Below are positions 26,338-35,862 of a stretch of DNA of 64,000 nt, piece by piece. The position numbers and the translations under genes were made by a program. How positions within the stretch are numbered: position 1 is the first letter of the stretch; each line of letters starts with the position of its first letter. Source of the DNA: Thermoplasmata archaeon (GTDB lineage Archaea; Thermoplasmatota; Thermoplasmata; Thermoplasmatales; Thermoplasmataceae); the NCBI GenBank assembly GCA_021820525.1, contig JAKADM010000002.1, forward strand, positions 124,001 through 188,000, read 5' to 3'. The notes under the pieces are model-generated. The model did not search any database. It saw nothing but the letters and a program-made list of their open reading frames with translations, and was not told where the DNA came from.

Positions 26338-27801
26338 ATGAATATACTTGTGAGCGTTACGGATAAGGATGGTTTAACTGACTTTTTTCAAAGGGTTAAG
26401 GGCAACAATATATTTGCCTCTTCCGGGACAGCCTCCTTTTTGAAAAATAATGGCATCCAGTGCAATGATATATCTTCTCTGACTGGATTTTCAGAACTTC
26501 TTGAAGGAAGGGTAAAAACACTCCACCCTGCAATATTTTCTGGCATACTGGCAAGAGATAATGATCAGGACAGGAAGGAGGTTGAAAACCTCAAATATCC
26601 GATCTTTGACATGGTAATATGCAATCTGTATGATTTCAGGGGGAACATGGGAAAGGGAATGGACACCATGATTGAAAATATTGACATTGGTGGTGTTTCC
26701 CTCATAAGGGCGGCTGCAAAAAACTGGAGCAGGGTTGCAATCCTTACGGATAAGGATGATTACAATGCCGTATCGAACGAAATAATGATGGAAGGGAAAA
26801 TATCGGAAGAAACAAGAAAAAGGCTTGCCATCAAGGCCTTTGAACTCACATCCTCCTATGACAGGATGATTGCCAATGCCCTTTCTGGTAAAAAGGAAAG
26901 TTATGAGGAAATAAAACTTGAAAGGCCCAAGAAGCTAAGATATGGGGAAAATCCTGATCAGGAAGGATATCTTTATGAAGTTCCTGAATTTGGGAAACTT
27001 GAAGTCTTCCATGGGAAAGAGATGTCATATAACAACTATATGGATGCGTCATCGGCCATTGAAACCGCCCTTGAATTTGATGAACCCTTTGCCGTTGTAA
27101 TCAAGCACAACACACCATGCGGTGCTGCCACAGGAAAGGATTTTTCAGAGGCACTGGAAAGGGCAATAGATGGAGACAGAGAAAGTGCCTATGGATCAGT
27201 AATATGCGTCAATGGGAAAATCGATGAAAATGTGGCTTCCAAGATTAAAGACCTTTTCGTTGAAGTCCTCATTGGAAAGGAGTTCACCGATGGTGCAAGG
27301 AAGATTCTTGAAAAAAAGAAAAATTTGAGAATGGCCATATACTCGGGAAAGGGGCCAGAGAGAAAGATCAGGACTGTTTTTAATGGATATCTGCAGCAGG
27401 ACGTTGTTCCAGCTGCTCCAAAGAAAGTTGAGACAATTTATGAAAGTGATAGAGTCAGGGAGAGCGATCTGATGCTTGCATGGAAAATAGTTGCCCACTG
27501 CAGAAGTAATGCAATCGTTCTTGTGAAGGATGGAGCAACCGTTGGAATTGGGGGTGGACAGACTTCAAGGGTTCAGGCCGTAAAGATTGCTTCGGAAAGG
27601 GCCGGTGAAAAAGCAAAGGGAAGCGTGATGGCCTCTGACGCCTATCTTCCATTCAGCGACAATGTGGATGTGGCTGCTTCTGCCGGAATCAGAGCAATAA
27701 TTGAACCGGGAGGATCCATAAGAGATCAGGATGTAGTGGATGCATGCAAAAAATATGGGATTTCCCTTTATTTCACAGGAAAGAGGGTTTTCCTTCATTA
27801 A
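26338..27801 (+). CDS. purH: Bifunctional AICAR formyltransferase/IMP cyclohydrolase
   Basis: Catalyses the last two steps of IMP synthesis. Residues 1-185 form the MGS-like IMP cyclohydrolase domain (ILVSVTDKDGL, SSGTASFL, GRVKTLHPAIFSGILA, IDIGGVSLIRAAAKNW). Residues 190-487 are the AICAR transformylase domain (LRYGENPDQEG, IKHNTPCGAA, GIGGGQTSRVQAV, SDAYLPFSDNVDVAA, EPGGSIRDQDVV). The length, 487 residues, is slightly below bacterial PurH. It stands alone, divergent from mat, with a T-run 50-60 bases after the stop. Confidence 0.95.
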   Translation: MNILVSVTDKDGLTDFFQRVKGNNIFASSGTASFLKNNGIQCNDISSLTGFSELLEGRVKTLHPAIFSGILARDNDQDRKEVENLKYPIFDMVICNLYDFRGNMGKGMDTMIENIDIGGVSLIRAAAKNWSRVAILTDKDDYNAVSNEIMMEGKISEETRKRLAIKAFELTSSYDRMIANALSGKKESYEEIKLERPKKLRYGENPDQEGYLYEVPEFGKLEVFHGKEMSYNNYMDASSAIETALEFDEPFAVVIKHNTPCGAATGKDFSEALERAIDGDRESAYGSVICVNGKIDENVASKIKDLFVEVLIGKEFTDGARKILEKKKNLRMAIYSGKGPERKIRTVFNGYLQQDVVPAAPKKVETIYESDRVRESDLMLAWKIVAHCRSNAIVLVKDGATVGIGGGQTSRVQAVKIASERAGEKAKGSVMASDAYLPFSDNVDVAASAGIRAIIEPGGSIRDQDVVDACKKYGISLYFTGKRVFLH

Positions 27802-27856
27802 ATCATCAAAGCGGGAAAAATTGGAGCGGTGAAAATTCAGCATTAAAATGTGTATA

Positions 27857-27863
27857 TTTTTTT
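27857..27863 (+). terminator. T-run after purH
   Basis: A run of seven T residues (tttttttatt context) lies about 55 bases past the purH stop, in the only long gap on that side. T-rich tracts are typical archaeal termination signals. No hairpin is needed or seen. The assignment rests on position and base run only. Confidence 0.3.
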
Positions 27864-27889
27864 ATTAAATATCGTAATTATTAATTTAA

Positions 27890-27911
27890 AAAACCTATAC
27901 AAAACCTATAC
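27890..27911. repeat. Perfect 11-bp tandem duplication
   Basis: The unit aaaacctatac occurs twice in direct succession at 27890-27900 and 27901-27911. It lies in the gap between purH and the presenilin-like gene, just before a possible gene remnant. It may be a replication slippage product or a footprint of a past insertion. Confidence 0.6.
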
Positions 27912-27939
27912 GTAACAATCTTTTTTTTCATGATAATAC

Positions 27940-28192
27940 ATGAGAAAGCGACCATATTCGGATTTCATTGCTATGGCTTTGGTGAGCGCTATGGACTTCT
28001 CATTTTTTATCTAAGCTGATGCAGCAAGTCTGATGAGCGCATACATAGGGCTGGAGTTCAGTGTTGCGTCCGAACTTATTCCATAAGTCATATGACATCT
28101 TCCAGTGTGGCATCCGTAATTTTTGCCGTAAGCAATCATCTGTTTGTCAGCCCCGATTCTGGATTTGCCATCATCCTGAATATATAATATTG
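27940..28192 (+). pseudogene. Possible relic of a membrane transporter gene
   Basis: Reading from an ATG at 27940, one frame gives a hydrophobic peptide with SDFIAMALVSAMDFSFFI, a stop, then ADAASLMSAYIGLEF and SVASELIP, a second stop, and after a shift of frame the hydrophobic SSVASVIFAVSNHLFV ending at a stop near 28190. The pieces together look like decayed transmembrane helices of a transporter, perhaps of the MFS type, but the identity is a guess. The whole 27802-28216 gap holds no intact gene. Confidence 0.35.
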
Positions 28193-28216
28193 CATCTATT
28201 TTAAAATAGAGATTTT

Positions 28217-29083
28217 TCAGAAATGGGCAAGGAGAAGGGCAAGGCCAAATCCTATAAGAACTCCAGTGTTTATGAATGGAAGACCTGGCGCTGGCCTTTT
28301 TATGAACAGGAACATTATGAAAAGAGCCACAATCCCACCCAGAAGAGGGAGGATATAATAGGGATAGAAAAGTGATCCCCCATAGAGGAACGATGATATT
28401 ACCATAACATTGGGAATGGCAATATCGCCAAAGCCGATCAATATGGCACCCCTCTCTTCACCGGGTGTATCAATATCGATGCTTGATGTTTCAAACCCCC
28501 TTGAATCGGGCACAACAAAGAACAGGGGCATCTGCGATCCAGTGGACGCCCGGGCTATGTCAAGCATGTGCTTTGTTTTGTACACTGCAATATAATCATA
28601 AATTGCAAACACAAACATCAGAACAACTGCCGAATATATTCCAAGATCTACCCCCCATATGGCCGCAAGGCCAGCAGATGTAAGTATACCAACTATATTT
28701 ATTATGATCCAATTTTGCCTGAACAGTAAAAAGTACAGGAAAATGAAGGGTGTTACATATACAAGAACATAGTACTCATCAAGGGTTATGGGGAGCAGGG
28801 CATAGAGTAAGGAACCGACCACAAATATAACAAAGGCTATGGATATGGCAAACACATATCTAAGAATGCCCATCCTCTTTTTTCTTGCCACAAATATGAT
28901 GAGGGCAGACATTACCACTACGGCAATGATGAAATAAATGACGTACCCTGCCCCTGCACCCGGGTTGCTTGAAGGGTGTGTGGGGGTAATCTCTTCTAAC
29001 TCAAGTGACATTACTACCGCAATGAGTGAAGATATGACAAATAAAATTGCGGTTCCTATTTCAGATACCAGCTTTCTTTGCAA
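28217..29083 (-). CDS. Presenilin-type intramembrane aspartyl protease homologue
   Basis: A polytopic protein of 288 residues with about nine hydrophobic segments. It carries the two catalytic aspartate motifs of family A22: YD at D163 (AIYDYIAVY) and a GxGD variant, GFGD, at D220 (IGFGDIAIPN), plus the C-terminal PGLP at residues 266-269 that stands for the PAL motif. Archaeal presenilin homologues cleave transmembrane helices of substrates such as signal-peptide remnants. Start codon region overlaps the end of topA by 23 bases, so it is probably cotranscribed with topA. Confidence 0.88.
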   Translation of the reverse strand: MQRKLVSEIGTAILFVISSLIAVVMSLELEEITPTHPSSNPGAGAGYVIYFIIAVVVMSALIIFVARKKRMGILRYVFAISIAFVIFVVGSLLYALLPITLDEYYVLVYVTPFIFLYFLLFRQNWIIINIVGILTSAGLAAIWGVDLGIYSAVVLMFVFAIYDYIAVYKTKHMLDIARASTGSQMPLFFVVPDSRGFETSSIDIDTPGEERGAILIGFGDIAIPNVMVISSFLYGGSLFYPYYILPLLGGIVALFIMFLFIKRPAPGLPFINTGVLIGFGLALLLAHF

Positions 29084-31451
29084 CCTTTTTCACCTTTCCT
29101 CTGCTCTTTCCAGTGCCTTTCTTTGACGTGGAACTTTTTTTAGAATTTTCTGATTTTATTACCTTCTCACCCTTTTCTTTTTTGCCAGATTTTTTACCGT
29201 TGAATTCACAGTTCATATTTGGACAAAACTCCTTTGAATATTTTCCATTTTCAACAATCATTATGGGTGCTCCGCAGAACTGGCAAACCTTCCCTGTCGA
29301 CCTGATTTCACCCTTCTGTGGAAGAGGATAGGTCTGTTTGCACTTTGGAAAGTTCAGGCAACCAAGGAACCTCTTTCCATATTTTGACTGCCTTATTACC
29401 AGATCCCCTCCATCTGAGGGGCATTTTCCAGCCGCACGCCTTTCCGTGTTGTATTTGCACTGTGGATTAATGCATATAACTTCAGGGGACTGGCCTCTCC
29501 TTATTACAGTTACCAGTGGCAAACCGCACTCAGGGCAGTTTTTCTCAGATTCTTTCAACATTCCCCTTATTTTGTGGTAATAATCAATGGTGCATCCTTC
29601 TGTTTCACACTTAAACCTGATGCTGTCCCTTATCTTTACTGCCTGTATATCTGTTCCATGGATGGGACATTTACCTACGGGCTTTCCGGTTTCCAGAGCG
29701 TTTCTTATTATTGTTGATATCCTATCCCTGTTTTTGTCCAGATCGGAAAGGACATTGCTTAGCATGTTTTTTGATATTTCCACAACCTGGTCCTTTGTAT
29801 CCTTCCCGGAGGCTATGTTGTCCATAAATTTCTCAAGTTCTGCTGTCATATCTGGTTCGGATATCTTTGAATCCACACTCATGACCCCTTCTATCAGAGC
29901 CTTTCCGAGAGGGGTTGGCCTCACTGGATTTCCCTCAATGAAGCCTCTGGACTGAAGTTTTTCTATTATGTCATGCCTTGTGCTCTTTGTGCCAAGATTA
30001 AGGCTTTCCATCTCCTTTATGAGAGAAGCCATGTCGTATCTTGAGGGTGGTTTTGTTTCACCCTCCTCCATTCTCCAGTTATTTGCCCTTACATTCTCCC
30101 CCACTTCAAGATCGGGATGATATATGTCATTAACTTTCCTGTATGGATATATCTGCAACCATCCAGGATCTGTAACAACAGACCCGTGGGTTTTGAACTT
30201 CTCCCCATTGATCTCTATTATGGATTCCCTTACATCTCTCTTTCCTTCCATATAGAGTGTTGCAAGGAAACGCCTTGCAATAAGTTCATACACCTTCCAC
30301 TCGTCCGGCCTCAGATCCTTCTTTGATGCAATTTCAGTTGTATATATGGGAGGGTGATCTGTAGCCTCCATTTTTCCCCTTGAAGGATAGATTTTTTCCT
30401 GGGAAAGTACCATTTCAGCCTCTCTGGAAAAATCACTCTTCTTCATCTTCTCCACAATTGCCTTGAGGTTTATGCTCTTCTGGTAAACCGTGTTATCTGT
30501 TCTTGGATAACTGATGTATCCCCTCACATACAGTGATTCGGCAATTTTCATTGCTCTTCCCGGCATGATGCCGATTCTTGAGGCTTCTCTCATAAATTCT
30601 GTTGTGTTGAATGGAGATGGCCTGTATATTCTCTCCTCCTTTTTTTCAAATGACAGAACTTTACCATCCTTTCCATCTATTTTTTTCAGGATTTCTTCAG
30701 CCCTTTCCCTGTGGAAAATTCTTCCCTCCTCATTAATACCTGTAAAAATCCCATCCTTATCAAAATCTACCTTAATTTCCCAGAACTTTTCAGGAACAAA
30801 ATTTTCAATCTCCTCTTCCCTTCTCACAATTATGGCAAGTGTGGGTGTCTGAACCCTTCCTATGGAAAGGAAATTTTTTCCCAGTCTTTTGGTTATGAGT
30901 GAGAAAAATCTTGTGAGTACTGCACCCCAGTAAAGGTCAATCTCTTCCCTGGCTCCTGCAGAATCTGCGAGGTTATAATCCACATCTATGAAATTATTGA
31001 ATGCGTCCTTTATCTCTCTCCCTGTCAGGGCACTGAATTTTGCCCTGTATATTTTTCCCCTGAACTTTGATTGTGATTTTATTATATCCAGGGCCTCCTT
31101 CCCTATCAGTTCCCCCTCTCTGTCATAATCGGTTGCAACAACAACAGTATCAACCATGGAGGCCATATGGGTAAGGCTTTCATGGGCAGTCTTATTCTTA
31201 ACGTTGTGAATAAGATCGGATTTTATGAGATCTTTCAACGTTTCCATTTTCCAGTCCTTTAATGAGTTTGGAAAATCCAGTTCAACTATGTGTCCGCTCA
31301 GAGGAACAAGGTAAAAGCCATTTTCCGTGTCATCATATTCGATGAAGTTCAGGCCCTTTGACCTCTTCTGCTTTGATTTACCATCGGAGAGAAAATACGC
31401 AATTCTCCTTCCCGCATCAGCCTTTTCCGAAATGATGAGTGTTCGTGCCAA
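29061..31451 (-). CDS. topA: DNA topoisomerase I (type IA)
   Basis: Relaxes negative supercoils. The 796-residue protein has the TOPRIM domain at residues 1-150 (TLIISEKADAGRRIA, ATDYDREGELIG), the active-site region with the catalytic tyrosine in YISYPRTDN (near residue 317), and a C-terminal set of zinc ribbons (CPIHG...CETEGC; CPECG...CINPQC; CPSDG...C; CQFCG...CPNMNC), ending in a Lys/Ser-rich tail. It is not a reverse gyrase because there is no helicase domain. Full length. It is divergent from the dehydratase at 31537 and is followed by the presenilin-like gene, which overlaps its end. Confidence 0.95.
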   Translation of the reverse strand: MARTLIISEKADAGRRIAYFLSDGKSKQKRSKGLNFIEYDDTENGFYLVPLSGHIVELDFPNSLKDWKMETLKDLIKSDLIHNVKNKTAHESLTHMASMVDTVVVATDYDREGELIGKEALDIIKSQSKFRGKIYRAKFSALTGREIKDAFNNFIDVDYNLADSAGAREEIDLYWGAVLTRFFSLITKRLGKNFLSIGRVQTPTLAIIVRREEEIENFVPEKFWEIKVDFDKDGIFTGINEEGRIFHRERAEEILKKIDGKDGKVLSFEKKEERIYRPSPFNTTEFMREASRIGIMPGRAMKIAESLYVRGYISYPRTDNTVYQKSINLKAIVEKMKKSDFSREAEMVLSQEKIYPSRGKMEATDHPPIYTTEIASKKDLRPDEWKVYELIARRFLATLYMEGKRDVRESIIEINGEKFKTHGSVVTDPGWLQIYPYRKVNDIYHPDLEVGENVRANNWRMEEGETKPPSRYDMASLIKEMESLNLGTKSTRHDIIEKLQSRGFIEGNPVRPTPLGKALIEGVMSVDSKISEPDMTAELEKFMDNIASGKDTKDQVVEISKNMLSNVLSDLDKNRDRISTIIRNALETGKPVGKCPIHGTDIQAVKIRDSIRFKCETEGCTIDYYHKIRGMLKESEKNCPECGLPLVTVIRRGQSPEVICINPQCKYNTERRAAGKCPSDGGDLVIRQSKYGKRFLGCLNFPKCKQTYPLPQKGEIRSTGKVCQFCGAPIMIVENGKYSKEFCPNMNCEFNGKKSGKKEKGEKVIKSENSKKSSTSKKGTGKSRGKVKKVAKKAGI

Positions 31452-31536
31452 ACAATTCCCTATTCATTTTTGTGTTATATAACTATTCCTGTTCAGAAAT
31501 TAGAAACTTTTTAACCTTTGATAAACATATACACAT

Positions 31537-32742
31537 ATGTCAGGAAAGATAAAAGAAATTGATATATACAATGTGAGTGAAAAAACATCTGAAAAATCGT
31601 CGCCCTGGAGCTCAACAATGTTAATTGTTAAGATCACAACGGATGATGGAATGGTTGGCTATGGTGAGGCCCCGACAACACTGATGACGCTTCCTGTTTA
31701 TGAAAGCATAAGGGAAGTGATGAGAGTCTTTATTGGAAAAAATGTGAAAGATATCACTGCAAACGTGCTTGAATTTTATAAGCATTCATTCTATCTTTCA
31801 AGATCCATGGAGGCAACCTCTGCATTGAGTGCGGTGGAAATAGCATCATGGGACATCGTGGGAAAATACGCAGGAGAACCCATCTATAATCTTCTTGGGG
31901 GAAAGGTAAGGGAAAGTGTGAGGGCATACAGCAACGGCTGGTACTCGGACTGCGTAACTCCGGAGGATTTTATCAACAAGGCCAGGGAGATACACAAAAA
32001 AGGTTTCACTGCAGTTAAGTTCGATCCCTTTGGAAACAACTATGACAAGATAGATAGAAAGGGCCTTGACAATGCAGAGGCAATTGTGAGAGGGTTAAGA
32101 GATGAGTTTGATTTCGATCTTGATCTGTTAATAGAGTTCCACGGAAGATATTCCTTTGAAGCTGCAAGAAGGATTGTGGAGAGGCTTGATCCCTATGAGT
32201 GCCTGTTCTTTGAGGAACCACTCCATCCTGAACTTGAAATGAGGCTGCCTGAACTGAGGAGTATGGTTCAGACACCCATTGCCCTTGGGGAAAGAATCCT
32301 CAATTCAAGGGATTTCATGAGGCACATAGTGGAGGGAAAGGTTGATATAATACAGGCTGATCTGACCAATACAAGAGGCATAATGGAATCCTTCAAGGTA
32401 GCGGCAATTGCAGACGCATGGGGAGTTGCGATGGCATACCACAATGCCTTTGGGCCTGTGCAGACTGCTGCAACCCTGAATCTGGATACAACAATCAACA
32501 ACTTCCTGATTCAGGAAAGCTTTGAGGCTTCATGGCCAGACTGGAAACGTAATCTTGTGAAGGGTTATGAAATAAGCAATGGATATTTCAAACTCTCAGG
32601 AAAGCCTGGCCTCGGTATTGAAATGGATGAGAAATCTCTGGAAGAACACAGGGTAAATGGCATGGAACCCTTTGATCCAGAATCTCCTCCATGGGTAGTT
32701 TCAGGAACATATGTGGGTGAGGGAACCGATGGAAAAGAGTGA
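31537..32742 (+). CDS. Enolase-superfamily sugar acid dehydratase (gluconate/galactonate type)
   Basis: Likely dehydrates D-gluconate or D-galactonate to the 2-keto-3-deoxy acid in the non-phosphorylative Entner-Doudoroff route used by Thermoplasmatales. Of 401 residues, the N-domain holds ATSALSAVEIASWDIVGK and the barrel has VKFDPFG (K161, D163), metal ligands E200, E226 and E252 (LIEFHG, FFEEPLH, LGERI), with H202 and H302 (AYHNAFGPVQ) as candidate acid/base residues. This pattern matches gluconate dehydratases of thermoacidophiles better than mandelate racemase. Substrate preference cannot be read off. Its end overlaps the next gene. Confidence 0.8.
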   Translation: MSGKIKEIDIYNVSEKTSEKSSPWSSTMLIVKITTDDGMVGYGEAPTTLMTLPVYESIREVMRVFIGKNVKDITANVLEFYKHSFYLSRSMEATSALSAVEIASWDIVGKYAGEPIYNLLGGKVRESVRAYSNGWYSDCVTPEDFINKAREIHKKGFTAVKFDPFGNNYDKIDRKGLDNAEAIVRGLRDEFDFDLDLLIEFHGRYSFEAARRIVERLDPYECLFFEEPLHPELEMRLPELRSMVQTPIALGERILNSRDFMRHIVEGKVDIIQADLTNTRGIMESFKVAAIADAWGVAMAYHNAFGPVQTAATLNLDTTINNFLIQESFEASWPDWKRNLVKGYEISNGYFKLSGKPGLGIEMDEKSLEEHRVNGMEPFDPESPPWVVSGTYVGEGTDGKE

Positions 32743-33697
32743 ACCGGAAGTAAAAATTGATGATCTTAAAAAAATCCTTAATGATCTTGATAAGGCCATA
32801 AGGGAGGCAGAGGAGAGGAAGAAGCAGGTAGAGATATACCTGAAATCCCTTGTGGAAATTGGGAAGGCGCAGAATGCAAAGGAGAAGGCGGAAATTGCAG
32901 AGAAGGCCATTGACAGTTCTCAGGATGTACAGGTTCCAGGCGTGATTAAGATCGATAAGAGCAGAAAGGTGCTCACAGGTGTTACAAAGGTTGATGATCT
33001 TCTCCTTGGCGGAATTCCAATGACATCAAACATTGTACTGTTTGGACCACCCTTTTCCTCAAAGGAAGTACTGGCATACAATTTCGTAGCAAGATCTTTC
33101 AAGGAAAACATACCTGTTGTCATAGTTTCTGCAGACAGGGACCTGAGGCAGATTAAGGCGGAGATAGCCAGAATTATGGGCTCAGATCTTGCTTCCATAG
33201 ATTCCTATGAGGAGAGCGGCCTTCTGAGGTTTATTGATATATATTCAAGATCCATACAGATTCCATCTCCGTCAAAGAACTCAATTGTTATTGACAATAT
33301 AACAAACCTTTCTGCCCTTATAAAATCCATGGAGAGTCTGGAGATGGAAATATTGAGGACCTATCCATATTATAGATTGCTATTCATATCCCTCACAGCA
33401 TTCATCCCTCAGTTTGACGAGAAAATATTTATGAGGTTCAGTCAGCAGTTCACCCAAAAGAGAAGATCCAATCCGTGTGTAAGCCTTTACCTTCTTGAGG
33501 AGGGTCTATTCGATCAGAAAATATATGAAACAATAAGTTACATCATGGATGGAACCATTGAGTTTAAAATTTCCAACTCAAAACAGTATATCAGGGTCTC
33601 AGGATTGAGCAATGTCAGGACAAGGGAATGGATCGAAGTGTATTCAAGAAACACCTCTTTTGATCTTGGTTCATTCTCTCTGGAAAGAGTAAGATAA
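32729..33697 (+). CDS. KaiC/RecA-like ATPase-fold protein with degenerate Walker A
   Basis: Residues 1-70 form a coiled coil rich in Glu and Lys (AIREAEERKKQVEIYLKSL). Residues 85-320 look like a KaiC/RadA-type RecA fold with VTKVDDLLLGGIP, a nucleotide loop reading GPPFSSKEV instead of GxxGxGKT, VIVSADRD and a Walker-B-like SIVIDNI. Loss of the loop glycines suggests weak or no ATP hydrolysis. ATG at 32729 is preferred; an ATG at 32711 adds six residues. It overlaps the dehydratase gene by 14 bases, so it is cotranscribed; the function is unknown. Confidence 0.65.
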   Translation: MEKSEPEVKIDDLKKILNDLDKAIREAEERKKQVEIYLKSLVEIGKAQNAKEKAEIAEKAIDSSQDVQVPGVIKIDKSRKVLTGVTKVDDLLLGGIPMTSNIVLFGPPFSSKEVLAYNFVARSFKENIPVVIVSADRDLRQIKAEIARIMGSDLASIDSYEESGLLRFIDIYSRSIQIPSPSKNSIVIDNITNLSALIKSMESLEMEILRTYPYYRLLFISLTAFIPQFDEKIFMRFSQQFTQKRRSNPCVSLYLLEEGLFDQKIYETISYIMDGTIEFKISNSKQYIRVSGLSNVRTREWIEVYSRNTSFDLGSFSLERVR

Positions 33698-33871
33698 ATA
33701 ACCACTCAGACTGCCTGTCATTCATCATTTTTTCAGACAAGGCTGATTTCATCACTGTGGTTACATTCCTTCAGTTTAAATTATAAAATAATCTTTTCTC
33801 TTCTCCATACCTCTGGCTATTCCATAATTAATAATAAAATGGTTTAAAATACACCTTTAATATTGAAGAGT

Positions 33872-35161
33872 ATGGAAGATCATCTAAAGGATGCAATGGA
33901 AATAAGAGAATATGCTAAGAAAAACAATCAGATGTTTAAGGAGAGCATTCCCCTGATAGCTTCGGAAAATGTGATGAGCCCGCTTGCAATGGAAATGCTG
34001 CTCACTGATTTTGGCCACAGATATGCTGAGGGTCTGCCCCATCACAGGTACTACCAGGGAAACTACTATGTGGATCTTATGGAAGATAAGGTAAATGAAC
34101 TTGGGAAAAAGCTTTTCAATGTGCCCCAGGTCGATCCAAGGCCTGTTTCCGGAACAAACGCAAACATGGCGGTTATCTTCGGGCTGACAAAACCTGGAGA
34201 GAATGTGACTGCACCGGACCTTTCGGGAGGAGGGCATATAAGTGCGGCAAAGTTTGGAGCCCTTGGATTCAGGGGCCTCAATATAGTGAACTACCCATTC
34301 AATGAGGATACAATGTCCATAGATCCTGACGGCGCCATAAAGGTACTGAAAGAGGAAAAACCAAAGCTTGCCCTTTTTGGGCAGTCAGTTTTCCTTTTCC
34401 CAGTTCCACTAAGGGATATGAGGGATGCCTTTCAGGAGATAGGGTGCAGGGTATGGTATGATGCTGCCCATGTAATTGGGCTCATCGCAGGGAAACAGTT
34501 CCAGGACCCACTTCATGAGGGCGCTGATGTTATGACAGGATCAACCCATAAAACCCTTCCAGGGCCCCAGCACGGAATAGTTCTTGGAAACACAGACGAT
34601 GAAACATGGAAAAAGGTTCAGCGGGGTGTCTTTCCAGGAGTTTTAAGCAACCACCACCTTAACACCATGGCAGCCCTTGGAATAACAATGGCTGAAATGA
34701 TAGATTATGGTGAGGATTATGCCAGGAAAACAATAGAAAATGCCCAGACTCTTGGGGAGGAGCTCCACGATCTTGGAGTTGATGTCCTTGGAGAAAAACT
34801 TGGATTTACAAAATCCCATACCATAATAGGGGATGTGAGAAAATACGGTGGAGGAAAAAGAGTGGCAGAGAGGCTTGAGAGATGTGGCATAATATTAAAT
34901 AAAAACCTCATACCTGTTGATCATAACAAAAATTCCATGGATCCAAGCGGCATAAGGATGGGCGCACAGGAAATTACCAGAATAGGTTTTGAAAAGGACG
35001 ATGTTAAGAAGGTGGCAGAACTCATCTACAGGGCAATTTCAAAAGATATACCAGATGAGGAAATAAGAAAGGATGTTATGGATCTGAAGGGAAGATTTAA
35101 CGAGGTAAAGTTCTGCTATGGAAAAAAGGCCCCATACGATTACATAACCCTTTTCAAATAA
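33872..35161 (+). CDS. glyA: Serine hydroxymethyltransferase
   Basis: Interconverts serine and glycine using a pterin one-carbon carrier and PLP. The 429-residue protein has IPLIASENVMSP at the N-terminus, HHRYYQGNYYVD, the PLP-lysine region TGSTHKTLPGPQHG, and a C-terminal SGIRMGAQEITRIGF. The ATG at 33872 fits a TATA-like tttaaaat at 33843-33850, giving a leaderless mRNA; an in-frame TTG nine bases upstream is less likely. It heads a same-strand group with pdxT and gcvT, linking glycine synthesis, PLP supply and glycine cleavage. Confidence 0.94.
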   Translation: MEDHLKDAMEIREYAKKNNQMFKESIPLIASENVMSPLAMEMLLTDFGHRYAEGLPHHRYYQGNYYVDLMEDKVNELGKKLFNVPQVDPRPVSGTNANMAVIFGLTKPGENVTAPDLSGGGHISAAKFGALGFRGLNIVNYPFNEDTMSIDPDGAIKVLKEEKPKLALFGQSVFLFPVPLRDMRDAFQEIGCRVWYDAAHVIGLIAGKQFQDPLHEGADVMTGSTHKTLPGPQHGIVLGNTDDETWKKVQRGVFPGVLSNHHLNTMAALGITMAEMIDYGEDYARKTIENAQTLGEELHDLGVDVLGEKLGFTKSHTIIGDVRKYGGGKRVAERLERCGIILNKNLIPVDHNKNSMDPSGIRMGAQEITRIGFEKDDVKKVAELIYRAISKDIPDEEIRKDVMDLKGRFNEVKFCYGKKAPYDYITLFK

Positions 35162-35235
35162 TTTTTAATAACATATCACATTTAAAGTCCGTTTTCCATT
35201 GGAAACAATTTTTAACTGATTTACAATAAATAGAC

Positions 35236-35862
35236 GTGAAAATAGGTATAGTTGGATTCCAGGGCGATGTGGAAGAACACGCACAGATGCTGGATATCAT
35301 TTCAGAAAAAAGGGGAGAGAAGATAGAGGTTGTACGCATAAGGAAGATGGATGATATTAAGGATCTTTCAGGCATAATTATGCCGGGTGGAGAGAGTACA
35401 ACAATTTACAAGCTCATACAGGAATATGGCATATACGATGAGATCATAAAAGCTGTAAAAGAAAGGGGAATTCCCCTCATGGGTACATGTGCAGGAATAA
35501 TAATCGCATCAGGGAATACCAATGATGAGAGGGTAAGAGGAATGGGCCTTCTTGATATAGAGATAGAAAGGAATGCCTATGGAAGGCAGCATGAATCCTT
35601 TATTGAAGAGGTAAACATAAGGGGCATAGGAAATTTTCCTGCTGTTTTCATAAGGGCACCTGCAATAAAAAGTACTGGAGATGTGGAAATACTTGCATCC
35701 CTGAAGGATAAGGCCATAATGGTAAGGAAAGATAATGTAATTGGATTGACCTTTCATCCTGAACTTACAGATGATACAAGGGTTCATGAATATTTCATAG
35801 GCATGATAGGGGGAGGGGGGACCATTTCCAGTGGAGAACATGAAATGAAGGTGAGGTCATGA
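35236..35862 (+). CDS. pdxT: PLP synthase glutaminase subunit PdxT
   Basis: The glutamine amidotransferase subunit that feeds ammonia to PdxS for pyridoxal phosphate synthesis. The 208-residue class I glutaminase has GIVGFQGDVEEHAQML at the start, IMPGGESTT, the nucleophile cysteine in GTCAGI, and the His/Glu pair in FHPELTDD. It starts with GTG at 35236. Its stop overlaps the gcvT start, with GGTGA serving as ribosome binding site for gcvT. No pdxS is present in the window. Confidence 0.92.
   Translation: MKIGIVGFQGDVEEHAQMLDIISEKRGEKIEVVRIRKMDDIKDLSGIIMPGGESTTIYKLIQEYGIYDEIIKAVKERGIPLMGTCAGIIIASGNTNDERVRGMGLLDIEIERNAYGRQHESFIEEVNIRGIGNFPAVFIRAPAIKSTGDVEILASLKDKAIMVRKDNVIGLTFHPELTDDTRVHEYFIGMIGGGGTISSGEHEMKVRS

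Noticed and set aside
31537-32742. Idea that the enolase-superfamily gene is the DgcA racemase partner of the DUF1611 gene
   Set aside because: It is 16 kb away and its metal-ligand and His pattern (E-x-H, H302) fits sugar acid dehydratases rather than dipeptide or N-acylamino-acid epimerases, which use two lysines.
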